DNA of 33,868 nt from Terfezia claveryi (Eukaryota; Ascomycota; Pezizomycetes; Pezizales; Pezizaceae): assembly GCA_015179025.1 (NCBI GenBank), contig WHUX01000386.1, positions 1 to 33,868 of the forward strand, given 5' to 3'. Each line of letters opens with the position of its first letter. Positions within the stretch are counted from its first letter, which is position 1. Position numbers and translations under genes: made by a program. Under the pieces are notes generated by a model. That model was not told where the DNA came from. It searched no databases and saw nothing but the letters and a program-made list of their open reading frames with translations. This document shows positions 10,721 to 20,510 of this stretch, one piece after another.

Positions 10721-10869
10721 ACCTGCCTATTGCGTTAGCTGGTTGGATGATTTCTGTGTTATTGGAAAATGATAACAGGTTGTGAGGGATCCCATTCAAT
10801 ATGAGGCTTCTCCTTTCTTTTATTCACCAGCTCTATCCAACCAATTCAACTAACTAAAGAAAATTTGTA

Positions 10870-11100
10870 TCAGCTCGGACCTGCGGCACAACAACAACAA
10901 CTTGCCCTTATTCCTCCGACGCCAGCCGTCTTGCTTTGGTCGCCCATTTTTGTGCATCTTACAATTCTACACCCAAACTCTGATCCACCAGAATCATGGC
11001 TGCAGCTCTTGCTCTTGCTTCCGCATTTTCTCCAAGATGTCTTCTTGCCTTTCGGTTCATTTTGCAAGCTGCAACTTTTGGCTTTCACTTTCCTGACTCT
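10870..11100 (-). pseudogene. Ala/Arg-rich coding remnant, possibly family A C-terminus
   Basis: On the minus strand a frame reads MNRKARRHLGENAEARARA and continues with stops. It loosely resembles the C-terminal [16 protein letters not shown] part of the family-A gene at 20935-22193 and lies in the same place, directly upstream of a DUF6532-like gene. The match is weak and could be chance in Ala-rich sequence. Confidence 0.25.
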
Positions 11101-11518
11101 TTGTGATGCCTAAGTATGTGTATTGGCTGCCTGTCTTCCGGATTCCCAATAAGCATACCAGCGGATATTCTGAGTGTGTTTTTAGACACAATATGTCTTA
11201 AACACAATGTCTTAAATATACCCTAAAGGCATTTCGAATCGATTGCTTACTAGTGAGTGCCGGTGTTTAGGGATCACCCTTCTTATGCTTCAAATGAGTA
11301 TTAGCTCTGCCAGCCTCTGCTTCTGTCAATATCATCCCAAAAGGTCTATCTCTGAGTATCAGGTAATAGAGTTGACTGATATAGTTAAGTTGTTCTAACC
11401 TTATGTTAATAGATATATCTAGTAGTGCTCTTTAAGTTGTGATCAAGCATGGGGTTTTCTAAGTTGTAGAGTAAGTAAAGCTACCGCGAACAACGATCCT
11501 TATCAGTTTAAAGACACA
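11101..11518. other. Unassigned sequence between two Helitron-like copies
   Basis: No gene is recognised. A minus-strand frame near 11340-11230 has some coding look (MILTEAEAGRANTHLKHKKG) but matches no family I know. The 5' end of Helitron-like copy 1 should lie somewhere here. Confidence 0.35.
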
Positions 11519-11639
11519 TCAGGAAAAAAAATTCTGCGTCCTGACGCATAAGCAACTGCATGTACGTCAGGCTCTTTCTGAGCTTAATATGACTTATATT
11601 ATTTTACATTCATCCTCATAGTAATACATTGTGTCACTT

Positions 11640-12175
11640 CCTTCGTTGTGTGCATAACGTTAATTTTATCATACCGCCTCCCCTCCCTGTGCGTGCCTTA
11701 CGTTCCTTCTTTCCTTATGTACTTAATGTCCATTTTGTTATATCACCTGCGTCCTCAGCCCGACTTTCGCGTCGCTTCCTTCATTATGTACATAATAATA
11801 TTGCTGTCATTTCAGCTGCCATCCCCACGCGCTACTTTATATTACATCCTGCCTTGTGTCCTTAACGTCAATTTTGTTTTATCTCCAGCGTCCCCAGACT
11901 GACTTCTAGAGCACCTTTCTGCCCTATGTGCTTAACATCCATTTTGTTACATCACCTGTGTCCTCAGCCTGACTTTCGCGTCGCTTCCTTTATTATGTGC
12001 ACAATGATATTGTTGTTATTTCGCGCACGCACTGCTCTGTGTTGCTTCTTGCCTTGTGTCCTTAACGTCTATTTTGTTTTATCTTCAGCGTCTCCAGACT
12101 GACCTCTAGAGTACCTTTCTGCCCTATGTGCTTAACGTCCATTTTGTTATATCACCTGCATCCCCAACCTAACTT
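11640..12175. repeat. About 200-base tandem array made of about 100-base half units
   Basis: Landmarks recur: TTCTGCCCTATGTGCTTAAC at about 11917 and 12116, and GTGTCCTTAACGTC near 11857 and 12057. CTTAACGTCCATTTTGTTA alternates with CTTAACGTCAATTTTGTTT. Each unit also holds CCAGACTGAC(C/T)TCTAGAG. It is non-coding; the short open frames are by-products. Confidence 0.85.
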
Positions 12176-12204
12176 CCACGCGCTATTTAGTTGCAGTCTC
12201 TGCA

Positions 12205-12298
12205 CGCTACTACGCTACTATTGTTTCCTGCACGCTACTATTGTTTCCTGCACGCTACCATTGTTTCCTGCATGCTACCATTGTTTCCTGCATACGTA
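12205..12298. repeat. CACGCTACTATTGTTTCCTG tandem, four to five copies
   Basis: A 20-base unit, GCACGCTACTATTGTTTCCT, is repeated with A-to-G and C-to-T variants just before the Plavaka 3' end. CACTATG follows at about 12327, 40 bases from the Plavaka stop. It recalls a CACTA terminus, but no inverted partner was found. Confidence 0.8.
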
Positions 12299-12366
12299 AT
12301 ACTTAATACTATATATTTACTATATACACTATGCATCGGGTCTCGGAATCATTATCCCTCTCATTG

Positions 12367-15341
12367 CTAATCATACAATGCGTCCCATGTCTCAAGATCT
12401 ATTCTATTGTTCACCAACCAGCTTTCCCCGGGTTCTAATGGTATCAGGTGTGCCATACCCTCAACTTTTGCTATCTGAACCACCACACTCTCTTCCCTTC
12501 CACCCCATCCAACACGCAGCATCCCTTCTGTACCCTGTACAGAACTCCCGCCTATGCACTGAAGAAGACTAACATTTGCCACTCGGTACACAATTCCTTC
12601 CTTGCTCTTTAACTTAAACAATGCATTCAATCTCCCAGGTATACGCCCATTTAACGTCCCTGGCCGTGCTACATCTGATGCCCTATGTCTTCTAACCCAA
12701 ACCCAATCAGATCTCTGTTGTTTTCTAAACATATCTAATCTGGTGCATCTCGCATGGTGAACAACAAACCCATTCCCACTCAACTTCGGTACAGGGATGT
12801 CCAGCGTTTTATAAGCCCTGATATTCCCCTCTAATAGTCGCTGTATGTCTGAATCAGTACACTTAATATCTCGAGTCAAAAAGATCTGCGTAGCTAGCGT
12901 CAGATCACCCACGCCGTTGCATGCTCTAGTTCTGCAATATTTCCCACTCTTCTAAACTCAATTTTCCCTCGTAATTTTAAATACACTTGCCCTCTCGTTG
13001 TCGGTGGTTTTCCGACACCATCAGTTGGTTCACCGCGTTCACCACCTTGCCTTATTCGGGTCCACGTCCCAATTGCCAAGTCCTTCATAGCGAATGTATG
13101 ATCCCTCGTGTATGTAGTGACAATTTGTGACAATGCATCGACCCTATTGCTCCGACGGTAAGCATCCTTAAATGCTTTATGCATAGTTTCACTAATCTCG
13201 GTAGAATATTGACCGAGCGTACCAAATTTTTGTATCTGTTCTGCATAATGTGAGATCAGGTGAATCTTGGGGAAATTTAATGAGATCCTTCCTTTAAGAT
13301 CTCATCCACCAGCTCCCGACGTTCAAACGTATTTCCCTGCCGCAATTTAACCTTCTCCAACACAGTGAGGTGTTTAACTGAAGCTTCTGCTTGCTTTTGT
13401 TCTTGCAACAAATCTTTATGCGCTTCTGCAGCTGCCTGCTTTGCTACCTTGCCTGCACGGAAGCGTAAGAATACATCCTTGGTTTCATGGAAGACACACA
13501 GATATTTCTCTAAATATGAAATCGTCTCATCCGTGTGGCTGTCATACTGAGTCATAAGGTAGAAGTCAGTAATGCTACGCACACAGCGAATTGCTCTATT
13601 AAACTCCTGTATTTGAGCTCCAGTTGGACGTGCCTGGTCCGTATTGCGACGTAATGCAGCAACGAATGTTCCCAGGATGACTTTGCTGAAGTTCCGCATC
13701 TCTTTTCCCGACCACTGCGAAATTACACGATATGCCTTCGAAGGAACAGAAAAGCCAGAATAGGGGGGTAACCGATACCAGACATAGTCAAATGCAATAA
13801 TTCGGTTATGGTGTTCCAGAAAACCTTGAATCCACCTCATCAGATGCTCAAATACTCCAAGGAGGACATTGTGCAAAATATCCGCTTGAACTAGGTCTGG
13901 TGGGTTCAGGTTAGGGATTGACCACAAAGCATTTTTGATGTTTTTCACGCCATTAGCATTCAAACTCTCCATGTCGGATTTGTTGTAGGCTAGAATATAA
14001 TCCTGATGTTAGCGTGTCAGATAACTGGTCTCTGAATATTCACCGAGCTTCTCTGTCGGTATTATGCAAGTGGGACAGCGGTTGCTAGTAATTCCATGGA
14101 GAGTAGCATTTTCCATATGGTCAGCAAGCCAACAAAACAGCTTGGGGAAGCATAACCGAATATTGCCATCAGCACAAATCATTTCGTAGCCTTTCTGGCA
14201 TGCTGTATCGGCTAGTGGCTTAAGCAACTGTGTTAAAATATCATATGTAGTCTGCAAGGCCTGAATTTCCTGCATATCAGGAGAATACCCAGGAATCTTC
14301 TTAACTCGTTTGGGGCCAATGGGTAAGAATGCAATTGGTATCCAAGAATGCATCGTAGGAGTATTTCGTATGGAGCTTCGAATATTCCCGATACTCATGT
14401 AAACAGGCCATAGTTTTTTGTCTCCGGAGAAATTTGTAAGGTGAGTTTGATCTGATGCAAGCAGGATGGGAACCAGTGTCCCTCTTTCCGGTAGCGAAAG
14501 CTGTTTTTATTTTTTAGTCCCAAATCCAACGTGTCACATAGAAATTACATACCTGTGCATCCTCCCACCATGTCCCTGTATTCATCTCACTATATATGCG
14601 GTTTCCTTGCTTGTCATATTCTCGCCGTGGTCCCCATACCATATCCGCTGCATATACCTTCTGCCTTAGAAGGTACTTTACTGAGGAGATAATATTGCGA
14701 TAACGAAACTGCACTCCTTTGAGCAAGGGATAGTCTACTTTCCCTGAATACCAACAAGGTTCATCTGCTGCCTTATCGACAAGCTTGTACATTGTGTGAG
14801 CTGACTGGAATTGGACCCGGTGAGTTGGATTGAGGGCTTGCAAGATTCCATTCTTGAAGAACTGGTCAATTTTTTTCTCTGATGCATGTACAGCATTAAA
14901 AAAGCGGGCAAGTCGATAGTCAACTGGATGGCAGAATGGAGAATATAAATTGAATTCTAGATCTTGCTTGGGAAAAAAGTGTTCTCGTATTGGAGTACCG
15001 GCTACTGGCTGAGTGATTGTATTCAGTGCTTCTGATTGCTGGCTTTCTCCGTCGGATTCTGCGGATTCTGCATCACTGCAATAGTTCCTAACTTCTTCGT
15101 CAGAGCCTTCACTCTCTCCCTCTCGGTCAGAGCAATCATTGCTTGTTAAAAAGATCTCCCCGATGTTGGCGATCTCAAGTTCGGCAGAAGAGGAACTTGT
15201 GTGGCTAATATCAGACAACCGACGCTTTCGAGACTTGTACAACTTTTCCTCCGGATGAATCTTCGCCAGATGATTCGCATATGCTCCTGGTGAAGCATAG
15301 AGTTGTGGGCACCAGTGGCACCGTGTTTTATGCCAGTTCAT
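12367..15341 (-). pseudogene. Plavaka-type transposase, copy 1
   Basis: A CACTA-related fungal transposase. The ATG at 15341 opens a C2H2-like finger (HKTRCHWC, then NHLAKIH), a basic KSRKRRLSD stretch and a Ser/Glu/Asp-rich linker. The transposase blocks follow: QFKNGILQALNPTHRVQFQ-like text at 14860-14800, NRIYSEMNTGTWWEDAQ (about 14600), an intron from GTATGTAATT near 14554 to an AG near 14505, then ILLASDQTHLTNFSGDKK. Later blocks are YEMICADGNIRLCFPKLFCW, NALWSIPNLNPPDLVQADIL, HLMRWIQGFLEHHNR, SQWSGKEMRNFSKVILG and the C-terminal LETWDALYD. Defects are a TAA at 14009-14011, a frameshift near 13275 (where copy 2 has HYNFPK) and another near 12905. It is otherwise collinear with copy 2. 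It is divergent from the dioxygenase gene starting near 15.8 kb. Confidence 0.92.
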
Positions 15342-15359
15342 CTTGTTTTGCTTCGTATA

Positions 15360-15440
15360 TGTTACGAGACGTTGGAGCGGCGACGTTAGGAGGCGACGTT
15401 GGAGCGCGATTTGGAGTGTTGGAGAGGCGACTTTGAGCGT
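15360..15440. repeat. GACGTTGGAGCG short repeats upstream of Plavaka
   Basis: GACGTTGGAGCGGCGACGTT and related words (GGCGACGTTGGAGCG, GGCGACTTTGAGCGTTGGAG) recur in about 80 bases. They resemble the subterminal repeats to which CACTA-type transposases bind. That role is inference only. Confidence 0.55.
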
Positions 15441-15791
15441 TGGAGATATTAAAAAACGCGTTCAAACGCTCTCTCTTACACCACAAATCATATACACATG
15501 CATTATTCATTCCTAATTACATTCCACACATGTCAAATCATGTGCTTCATACTTAATAGATTAAGTATTTCCATATGCTTTTCACATGCATAACTCTATT
15601 ATTAGTTATGTTATTCACGCTCTAATAACTCTGTTTTAGCTCTATTCACATGCTTACAACACATGTTAAACTATATTCTGAGTTATACTTCTGTTAAACT
15701 TTATTGTTATAAACTCAAATATGTTGAGTATGTTGTAATCATGTTGAACGCATTTAGCACCTCTGGCTTATGCTATAGCTTGCTGGAATCG

Positions 15792-15802
15792 TATATATAT
15801 AG
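15792..15802 (+). promoter_or_regulatory. TATA-like box upstream of the dioxygenase gene
   Basis: TATATATATAGG stands about 30 bases before a pyrimidine-rich, start-like region (TTCCCTTCCTTCAG) and about 0.9 kb before the ATG at 16702. If used, the transcript would carry a long leader containing the 10-base and CTACGACCTGC repeats. Confidence 0.4.
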
Positions 15803-15830
15803 GAGGGGAATTCCCTTCCTTCAGAGATTA

Positions 15831-15890
15831 TCAGTTCACATCAGTTCACATCAGTTCACATCAGTTCACATCAGTTCACATCAGTTCACA
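15831..15890 (+). repeat. TCAGTTCACA x 6 perfect tandem repeat
   Basis: Six exact copies of the 10-mer, followed by TCAATCTCAT. It lies just downstream of the TATA-like box, so it would sit in the 5' leader of the dioxygenase transcript or in the divergent promoter region. Confidence 0.98.
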
Positions 15891-16254
15891 TCAATCTCAT
15901 TCACTCATACATTCCACTATATATTCTCCTATACATTCTACATTTCTAGTGCACACTCTACAGCGTTCTCTTCAGGATCCACTACGTCCTCTACATTCAC
16001 CAGAACGTCCGCTACCAGCCTATTAGATCCGTTCCTAAGTTTCTCCTTTATTGGATACTTGGTTGAATTACCGCTGCCTGTTGGATATAGTGTATATCTC
16101 ATATACCTGTATCTCAACAGGTTATGAGCCCGGTCTGCTCTACCTCAACCACCATTACTGAACGCTTCTACAATGGCTTTACTACAATTAACAACACTTG
16201 GTTGAACTTCTATAGGTTCCCATTTTACCCTCTATTATCAATACTTGGTTGAAC

Positions 16255-16560
16255 CGAGGCGAACCCCCGACCTGCCTCTACCCCCGACCTGCCTCTAACC
16301 TCCAACGCCTGCCAGCCTACCTCCAACGCCAGCCAGTCTATCTCCCTCCAACGCCAGCCAGCCTACCTCCAACCACCACCACCAGCCAGCCTACCTCCAA
16401 CCTCTACCCCGACCTGCCTTACGACCTGCCTCTACACCTGCGCCTCTACGACCTGCCCTCTACGACCTGCGCCTCTACGACCTGCGCCTCTAGACCTGCC
16501 CTCTACGACCTGCGCCTCTACGACCTGCCCTCTACGACCTGCCTCTACCCCCGAAATTCA
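16255..16560 (+). repeat. CTACGACCTGCCTCT / CCAACGCCAGCCAG minisatellite
   Basis: Two related C-rich short repeats run side by side: CCTCCAACGCCAGCCAG-type units at 16290-16400 and (C)CTCTACGACCTGCG-type units at 16415-16550. A frame rich in Pro, Leu, Thr and Tyr is open through them but looks like a by-product. They fall in the presumed leader of the dioxygenase gene. Confidence 0.85.
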
Positions 16561-16701
16561 ACCAACCTCCTATTAAGGACTAAGACCAAGGCTGAACAAA
16601 CTGGTAGAAGCTATACATTTATTAAATTTCACAATCCTACGTCGCAATTACTGCCAACGGGAGCTATTGCAATTACTGCTAGCACGTGTATTTAAATCAA
16701 A

Positions 16702-17849
16702 ATGAATAGTGTTCGCTTGGTTCAACAGCTTAAGTCTACCCCTTTGGAGTATAAGGAATCAGACCGTTTGGATGCCAAAGTTACTCGAGCATTCCATAAA
16801 AATCTCAAATTGGAAACTTATACTACTTCTACCTCACATACTTCTACCTCACCTGGCCCTTCTGGCGTCCCTTCCGACGTCGTCCCTGGCGTCCCTGGCG
16901 TCCCTTCCGACGTCGTCCCTAGCATCCCTTCTCCTGGCGTCCCTTCCTTTATTAAGCTTAATACTCCGTTGACTTCTGTCTCGACTGCTACTTCTATTGC
17001 ACAAAATTACCCTTTGGTTGTTGATAGCAAGAAGATTTCAGTTGATGATAAGATGATTATGGTATATTGGCGGAAAGCATTGGAGATTCCATTTGGAAAA
17101 ATACAGGCTGAACAGATGAGAACGGCAGTAGAGGAAGCAATTGCGGATTTGGCTATCGTGTTTCCACCACCAAGGCCTAAAGTTTCGGATGTCCGTCACC
17201 AACATTTTGAAGAAGCTTTAGAGAAGTATGGTTCAGGCAATTGTGGTGTCTATCATTTTGCTAGATGGGTGCTATTGGGCAAAGAGGGGTCAAAGATCTG
17301 TTCTCTCTCGAGATTTAATATCAAGTGGAGCACATCATAATGGTGCCTACATGTTTTATAGAAAGATTGCACCATTGATACAGTCTGTTTCTTTGTTATT
17401 TCAAGCTGTTGATCCAGTAATGCATTTACATTACTTGCAACAATATAGGTACGTTTGTTGGGATCTTCTTCGTGAATAGTTTGAAACTAATTATATAGAG
17501 CAGAGCGGCATGTAAGCTATCACCTTTAGCTAGTTGGACGACCTCACGCAGAGCATGCTTTCAAGGTATTGTTTTGATTAGGAACCTTGCAGCAGAGCCT
17601 CATAAAGATAAGTCTGATTATAAGGATAGATGGGTGGTTATGTGTTGTTGGGGAAAGTTTACCGGAGGTGAGCTTGTTATTCCTGCTCTTCAACAAAGGT
17701 TTGAATTTCAACCTGGAGATGTTATTATTTTCCATTCATGTTTGTTAGAACATTATGTCATGCCTTTCATTGGCGAACGAAGTACTGTTATCTTTTTTAG
17801 TCAACATGATGTAATGGGGAACTTTGAGCCAGAGGATGATATTGCATAG
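16702..17849 (+). CDS. TET/JBP-like 2-oxoglutarate/Fe(II) dioxygenase, one frameshift
   Basis: The ATG at 16702 opens exon 1 (MNSVRLVQQLKSTPLEY). Exon 1 includes a Pro/Val-rich tandem (GVPSDVVPGVPGVPSDVVP, 16860-16930), a helical segment (RKALEIPFGKIQAEQMR), then GQRSVLSRDL and GAHHNGAYMFYRKIAPL. Those last blocks lie one base out of frame, with the break between about 17235 and 17290. A 52-base intron (17449-17500, donor GTACGT, branch ACTAAT) leads to the catalytic exon. Seen there are HxD (HKD, His codon 17601, Asp 17607), GKFTGGELVIP, FQPGDVIIF, a distal His in LLEHYV (17751) and a 2OG-binding Arg in GER (17778). This is the double-stranded beta-helix signature. The spacing and the GG.L..P...PGDV pattern recall the TET/JBP group, which oxidises methylcytosine or thymine. 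The substrate here is inferred. It is head-to-head with Plavaka copy 1, with about 0.5 kb between the Plavaka start and this gene's TATA-like box. Another 2OG-oxygenase subfamily is possible. Confidence 0.75.
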
Positions 17850-18136
17850 CTTTTGTATGTTACGGAAAGGGTACTCGAGGAAATGAAATCCTCGAGTCGA
17901 CCAACTTCACCGGTATCCGGATATCCAGATTTGATTAAATATCCAGATTTGATTAATATGCCAGGAAGGGATTTGATTAATATGCCAGGAAGTCTCCTCG
18001 TTGTAGCAGCTGTTATTAAGGCAGAAGGTTGGTATACTAAGTATTAAATTCCTTATCATTAATTATATTTATATAGATAATAGATATAACTAACAAATAT
18101 CTTAGGCTAAAGTTTGCTGCTGCCGCTGCCTATATG
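17850..18136 (+). other. Possible C-terminal extension of the dioxygenase beyond an in-frame TAG
   Basis: The frame ending at the TAG at 17847-17849 stays open to 18047 (LLYVTERVLEEMKSSSRP, then a short YPDLI / INMPG repeat). A good intron fits at 18032-18105 (donor GTATAC, branch ACTAAC, acceptor TTAG) and restores a frame reading GWLKFAAAAAYMV to about 18136. The minisatellite starts soon after. This suggests that the TAG is a nonsense mutation in a once longer protein. Confidence 0.4.
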
Positions 18137-18194
18137 GTATGTAGGTTGGTTAGCATCTATAGTAACTAAGGAATGAGGGAGTGAGGTACTTACT

Positions 18195-19180
18195 TTTATA
18201 GCCAGCCCTCCCAGCCAGCTCTCCCAGCTAGCCCTCCCCGCCAGCAGCCCTCATACAAAAGAAAACTCATACAAAAGAAAACTCATACAAAAGAAAACAC
18301 ATACAAAACCCCGCCCTCCCCGCCCCGCCAGCAGCCCTCCCTGCCAGCAGCCCTCCCTGCCAGCAGCCCTCCCTGCCAGCCCTCCCTGCCAGCCGCCCTC
18401 ATACAAAAGAAAACACATACAAAAGAAAACAACCCTCCTCCCCTTCCCCCCCTTCCCCCCTTCCAACAACCCTCCTCCCCTTCCCCCCCTTCCCCCCTTC
18501 CCCCCTACCACTGCTAGCCCCCACCCTGCCAGCCCTCATACAACCAGTCCACCCCCACTAGCCCTCCCCACCAGCCCACCAGCTCTCCCGCCAACTCTCC
18601 AGCTCTCCTACCAGCTCTCCAGCTCTCCTACCAGCTCTCCCACCAGCTCCCCACCAGCGCTAGCTCTCCCACCAGTGCTAGCTCTCCCACCAGTGCCAGC
18701 TCTCCCACTAGCTCTCCCACCAGCTCTCCCACCAGCTCTCCCACCAGCCCTCATACAACAAGTCCACCCCCACTAGCCCTGCCAGCTCTTCCGCTCTGCC
18801 AGCTCTTCCACTACCCACTAGCCCTCCCCACCCACTAGCCCTCCCCACCAGCTCTCCCCCAACTCTCCAACCAGCGCCAACTCTCCAACCAGCACCAGCT
18901 CTCCCACCAGCGCCAGCTCTCCCACCAGCGCCAGCTCTTCCACCAGCGCCAGCTCTCCCACCAGCTCTCCTACCAGCTCTCCCACCAGCTCTCCCACCAG
19001 CTCTCCCACCAGCTCTCCCACCAGCCCTCATACAACAAGTCCACCCCCACTAGCCCTCCCCCTGCTCCGCTCTGCCAGCTCTTCCGCTCTAAAAAAATAC
19101 AAAAGAAAACACCCCCCCCCTCCCCTCCTGCAGCTCTTCCACCGCCAGCTCTTCTACCAGCTCTTCTACTAGCTCTCCCG
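18195..19180 (+). repeat. C-rich CCAGCTCTCC minisatellite field
   Basis: About 1 kb made of CCAGCTCTCCCA, CCAGCGCCAGCTCTCC, CCAGCAGCCCTCCCTG and CATACAAAAGAAAAC units. CCACCCCCACTAGCCCTC blocks recur at about 18550, 18768 and 19043. Strong C/G strand asymmetry. The Gly/Arg- and Leu/Val/Gly-rich minus-strand frames are repeat by-products. Confidence 0.95.
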
Positions 19181-19231
19181 CCAGTGCTCTTGAGGACCCT
19201 CCCATTTAGTCTGGTTGCCTCCCATTATACT

Positions 19232-19600
19232 CTACCACTGCAAATTAAACTTCTCCCACGAACACTGGTACTCCGAATCAGGTTCCGAATCAGGTATTGT
19301 GGAAAGCTCCACATCAGACAAATCAAAGTGGTCCATAGACCCCAAATCAGAGTCGACCCAACTATCAGCCCACCTAACCTTTTTCTGAATTGGCTGACTC
19401 AGATAGACCAGTTGTGGTGCTTGCCTTGCAGCTGGAAAATGCACCAATTGGTCATCGCAATATTGCGAGACCCGTTCCTTGATCCTCACCCTCAGACCTT
19501 CACAACTTGGATTTACTTGTTCCCAACAAAATCGATGATCTAGTTCTGCCAGCAGTTGACAATCTACTGATCTCTGTATTAGATCGACTCGGATAGGGTA
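19232..19600 (-). CDS. Small acidic hypothetical ORF
   Basis: On the minus strand an open frame runs from about 19600 to the stop at 19232. Going along it: IRVDLIQRSVDCQLLAELD, CEGLRVRIKERVSQYC, KKVRWADS, and an acidic tail (DLGSMDHFDLSDVELS, DSEPDSEY). The first ATG is at 19489. It has non-repetitive composition between two repeat fields, which is why I list it. KKVRW resembles an RVxF-type protein phosphatase 1 docking motif, but a five-residue match is weak. No family is recognised and no intron pattern is clear; it may be a fragment. Confidence 0.3.
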   Translation of the reverse strand, partial: YPIRVDLIQRSVDCQLLAELDHRFCWEQVNPSCEGLRVRIKERVSQYCDDQLVHFPAARQAPQLVYLSQPIQKKVRWADSWVDSDLGSMDHFDLSDVELSTIPDSEPDSEYQCSWEKFNLQW

Positions 19601-19712
19601 GTGGTGGTAGTGGGGGTAGTGGTGGTAGTGGGGTAGTGGTGGTAGTGGTAGTGTGGTAGTGGGGTAGTGGTGGTAGTGGTAGTGGTGGTAGTGGTGGTAG
19701 TGGTGGTGGTGG
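19595..19712 (+). repeat. GGTGGTAGTG microsatellite
   Basis: (GGTGGTAGTG)n with GGGGTAGT variants, purine-rich on the plus strand. Minus-strand frames read as poly-Thr/His/Tyr. Confidence 0.97.
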
Positions 19713-19814
19713 GATTGGTAGGATTGGTGCGGGTTGTGATGGTACTAACCACGTGAGTGGTCAATAAGGCAAGAAGAATTGCAATGATACAGAAGTACAT
19801 GTTTTACGGTATGG

Positions 19815-19960
19815 TATGGTACCGCGTATTGAGTGTCGCGTATTGAGTGTGGCGTATTGAGTGTGGCGTATTGAGGCGGTATTGAGGTATTGAGGTATTG
19901 AGGTATTGAGGTATTGCAGTATTGCAGTATTGCAGTATTGCAGTATTAGAGGATGTTAAA
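19815..19960 (+). repeat. GTATTGAG / GTATTGCA repeats
   Basis: GCGTATTGAGTGTGG repeats about three times, then GTATTGAG four to five times, then CAGTATTG four times, grading into AGAGGATGTT words. The stepwise shift in unit is typical of slippage-grown arrays. Confidence 0.9.
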
Positions 19961-20279
19961 GTATAGAGGATGTTGTATATTATAGTATAGAGGATGTTGT
20001 GTTATAGGGGTAGCATGTTGCAATACCAACACTACTACTAAAGCTAATGCAAGACTCTTATGCAGGGGGAGGTATCAAATTCATTGCCATCTACAGCAAT
20101 TGACGGCTCGGATGGGATAGTCTAGCCCATAAGAGTTGGTTTAGCTAGTGGTTTAGCTAGTGCTATGTATCAGTAGAACTTGCGCCTAATTCATCTATCC
20201 ATCTCGAGCATCCAAAGCCGAGCAGAGTCCCGACTACATCGGTACATTTGTTTAAGGCCACAGCTACGTTTGTAAAACC

Positions 20280-20510
20280 TCGGTAACTCTCTAGCTCTGT
20301 GCTGTCTCTAGCTCTGTGCTGTCGAAACATTCTAGAACATCTGAAATGATATTCCGACTGCCATAGTCAGAACACCTATTTTAAGATCCGTCTCGAAAAT
20401 GCCAATGTTGTTCTCACCCAATCTAGCCCTGTCTCAAAATTCCCCTCGACTCGAAAATGCTGACATTGTTCTCACCCAATCTAGCCTTGTCTCAAAGTTC
20501 CCAATGAACA
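20280..20510 (+). repeat. Two short tandem duplications
   Basis: CTCTAGCTCTGTGCTGT is duplicated at 20287-20322. A unit of about 60 bases containing TTGTTCTCACCCAATCTAGC is duplicated at about 20395-20505 with a few changes. No gene is seen between 19960 and 20934. Confidence 0.8.

Larger units (their letters stand above)
8182..10760 (-). mobile_element. Helitron-like element, copy 1 (5' end not located)
   Basis: The minus-strand 3' end reads CTGA at 8185-8182 with a T next outside it, as expected of a Helitron inserted between A and T. Seventeen bases inside lies a near-perfect hairpin (8203-8225). The element carries the DUF6532-like gene at 9267-10720 on its sense strand. The 5' TC end could not be placed, so the right limit given here is only the start of the gene. 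No Rep/helicase gene is present, so it would be non-autonomous. The call is inferred from the termini. Confidence 0.6.
11519..12300 (-). mobile_element. Helitron-like 3' end, copy 2, with tandem arrays
   Basis: TCAG at 11519-11522 (CTGA on the minus strand, host A at 11518) is followed after 12 bases by a TGCGTC / GACGCA hairpin (11535-11548, loop CT). Copies 1 and 2 share CATCAG(C/G)AAAAAAAA followed by TGCGTC. No gene is left in this copy. Inside it are degenerate tandem arrays that take the place of the 3' array of the intact element. The far limit is unknown; 12300 is where the arrays stop. Confidence 0.5.

Noticed and set aside
12325..12345. CACTATGCATCGGG as the terminal inverted repeat of Plavaka copy 1
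   Set aside because: No inverted partner was found upstream of 15341 or beside copy 2; CACTA is only five bases.
15663..16127. 154-residue frame over the TCAGTTCACA repeat
   Set aside because: It spans the TATA-like box and an exact 10-mer repeat; composition looks non-coding and it has no family signal.
16249..16695. 148-residue Pro/Leu/Thr frame
   Set aside because: Most of it is the CTACGACCTGC minisatellite; the dioxygenase start at 16702 fits better as the first coding exon.
18251..19031. Gly/Arg-rich and Leu/Val/Gly-rich minus-strand frames
   Set aside because: By-products of the C-rich minisatellite with no non-repeat sequence.
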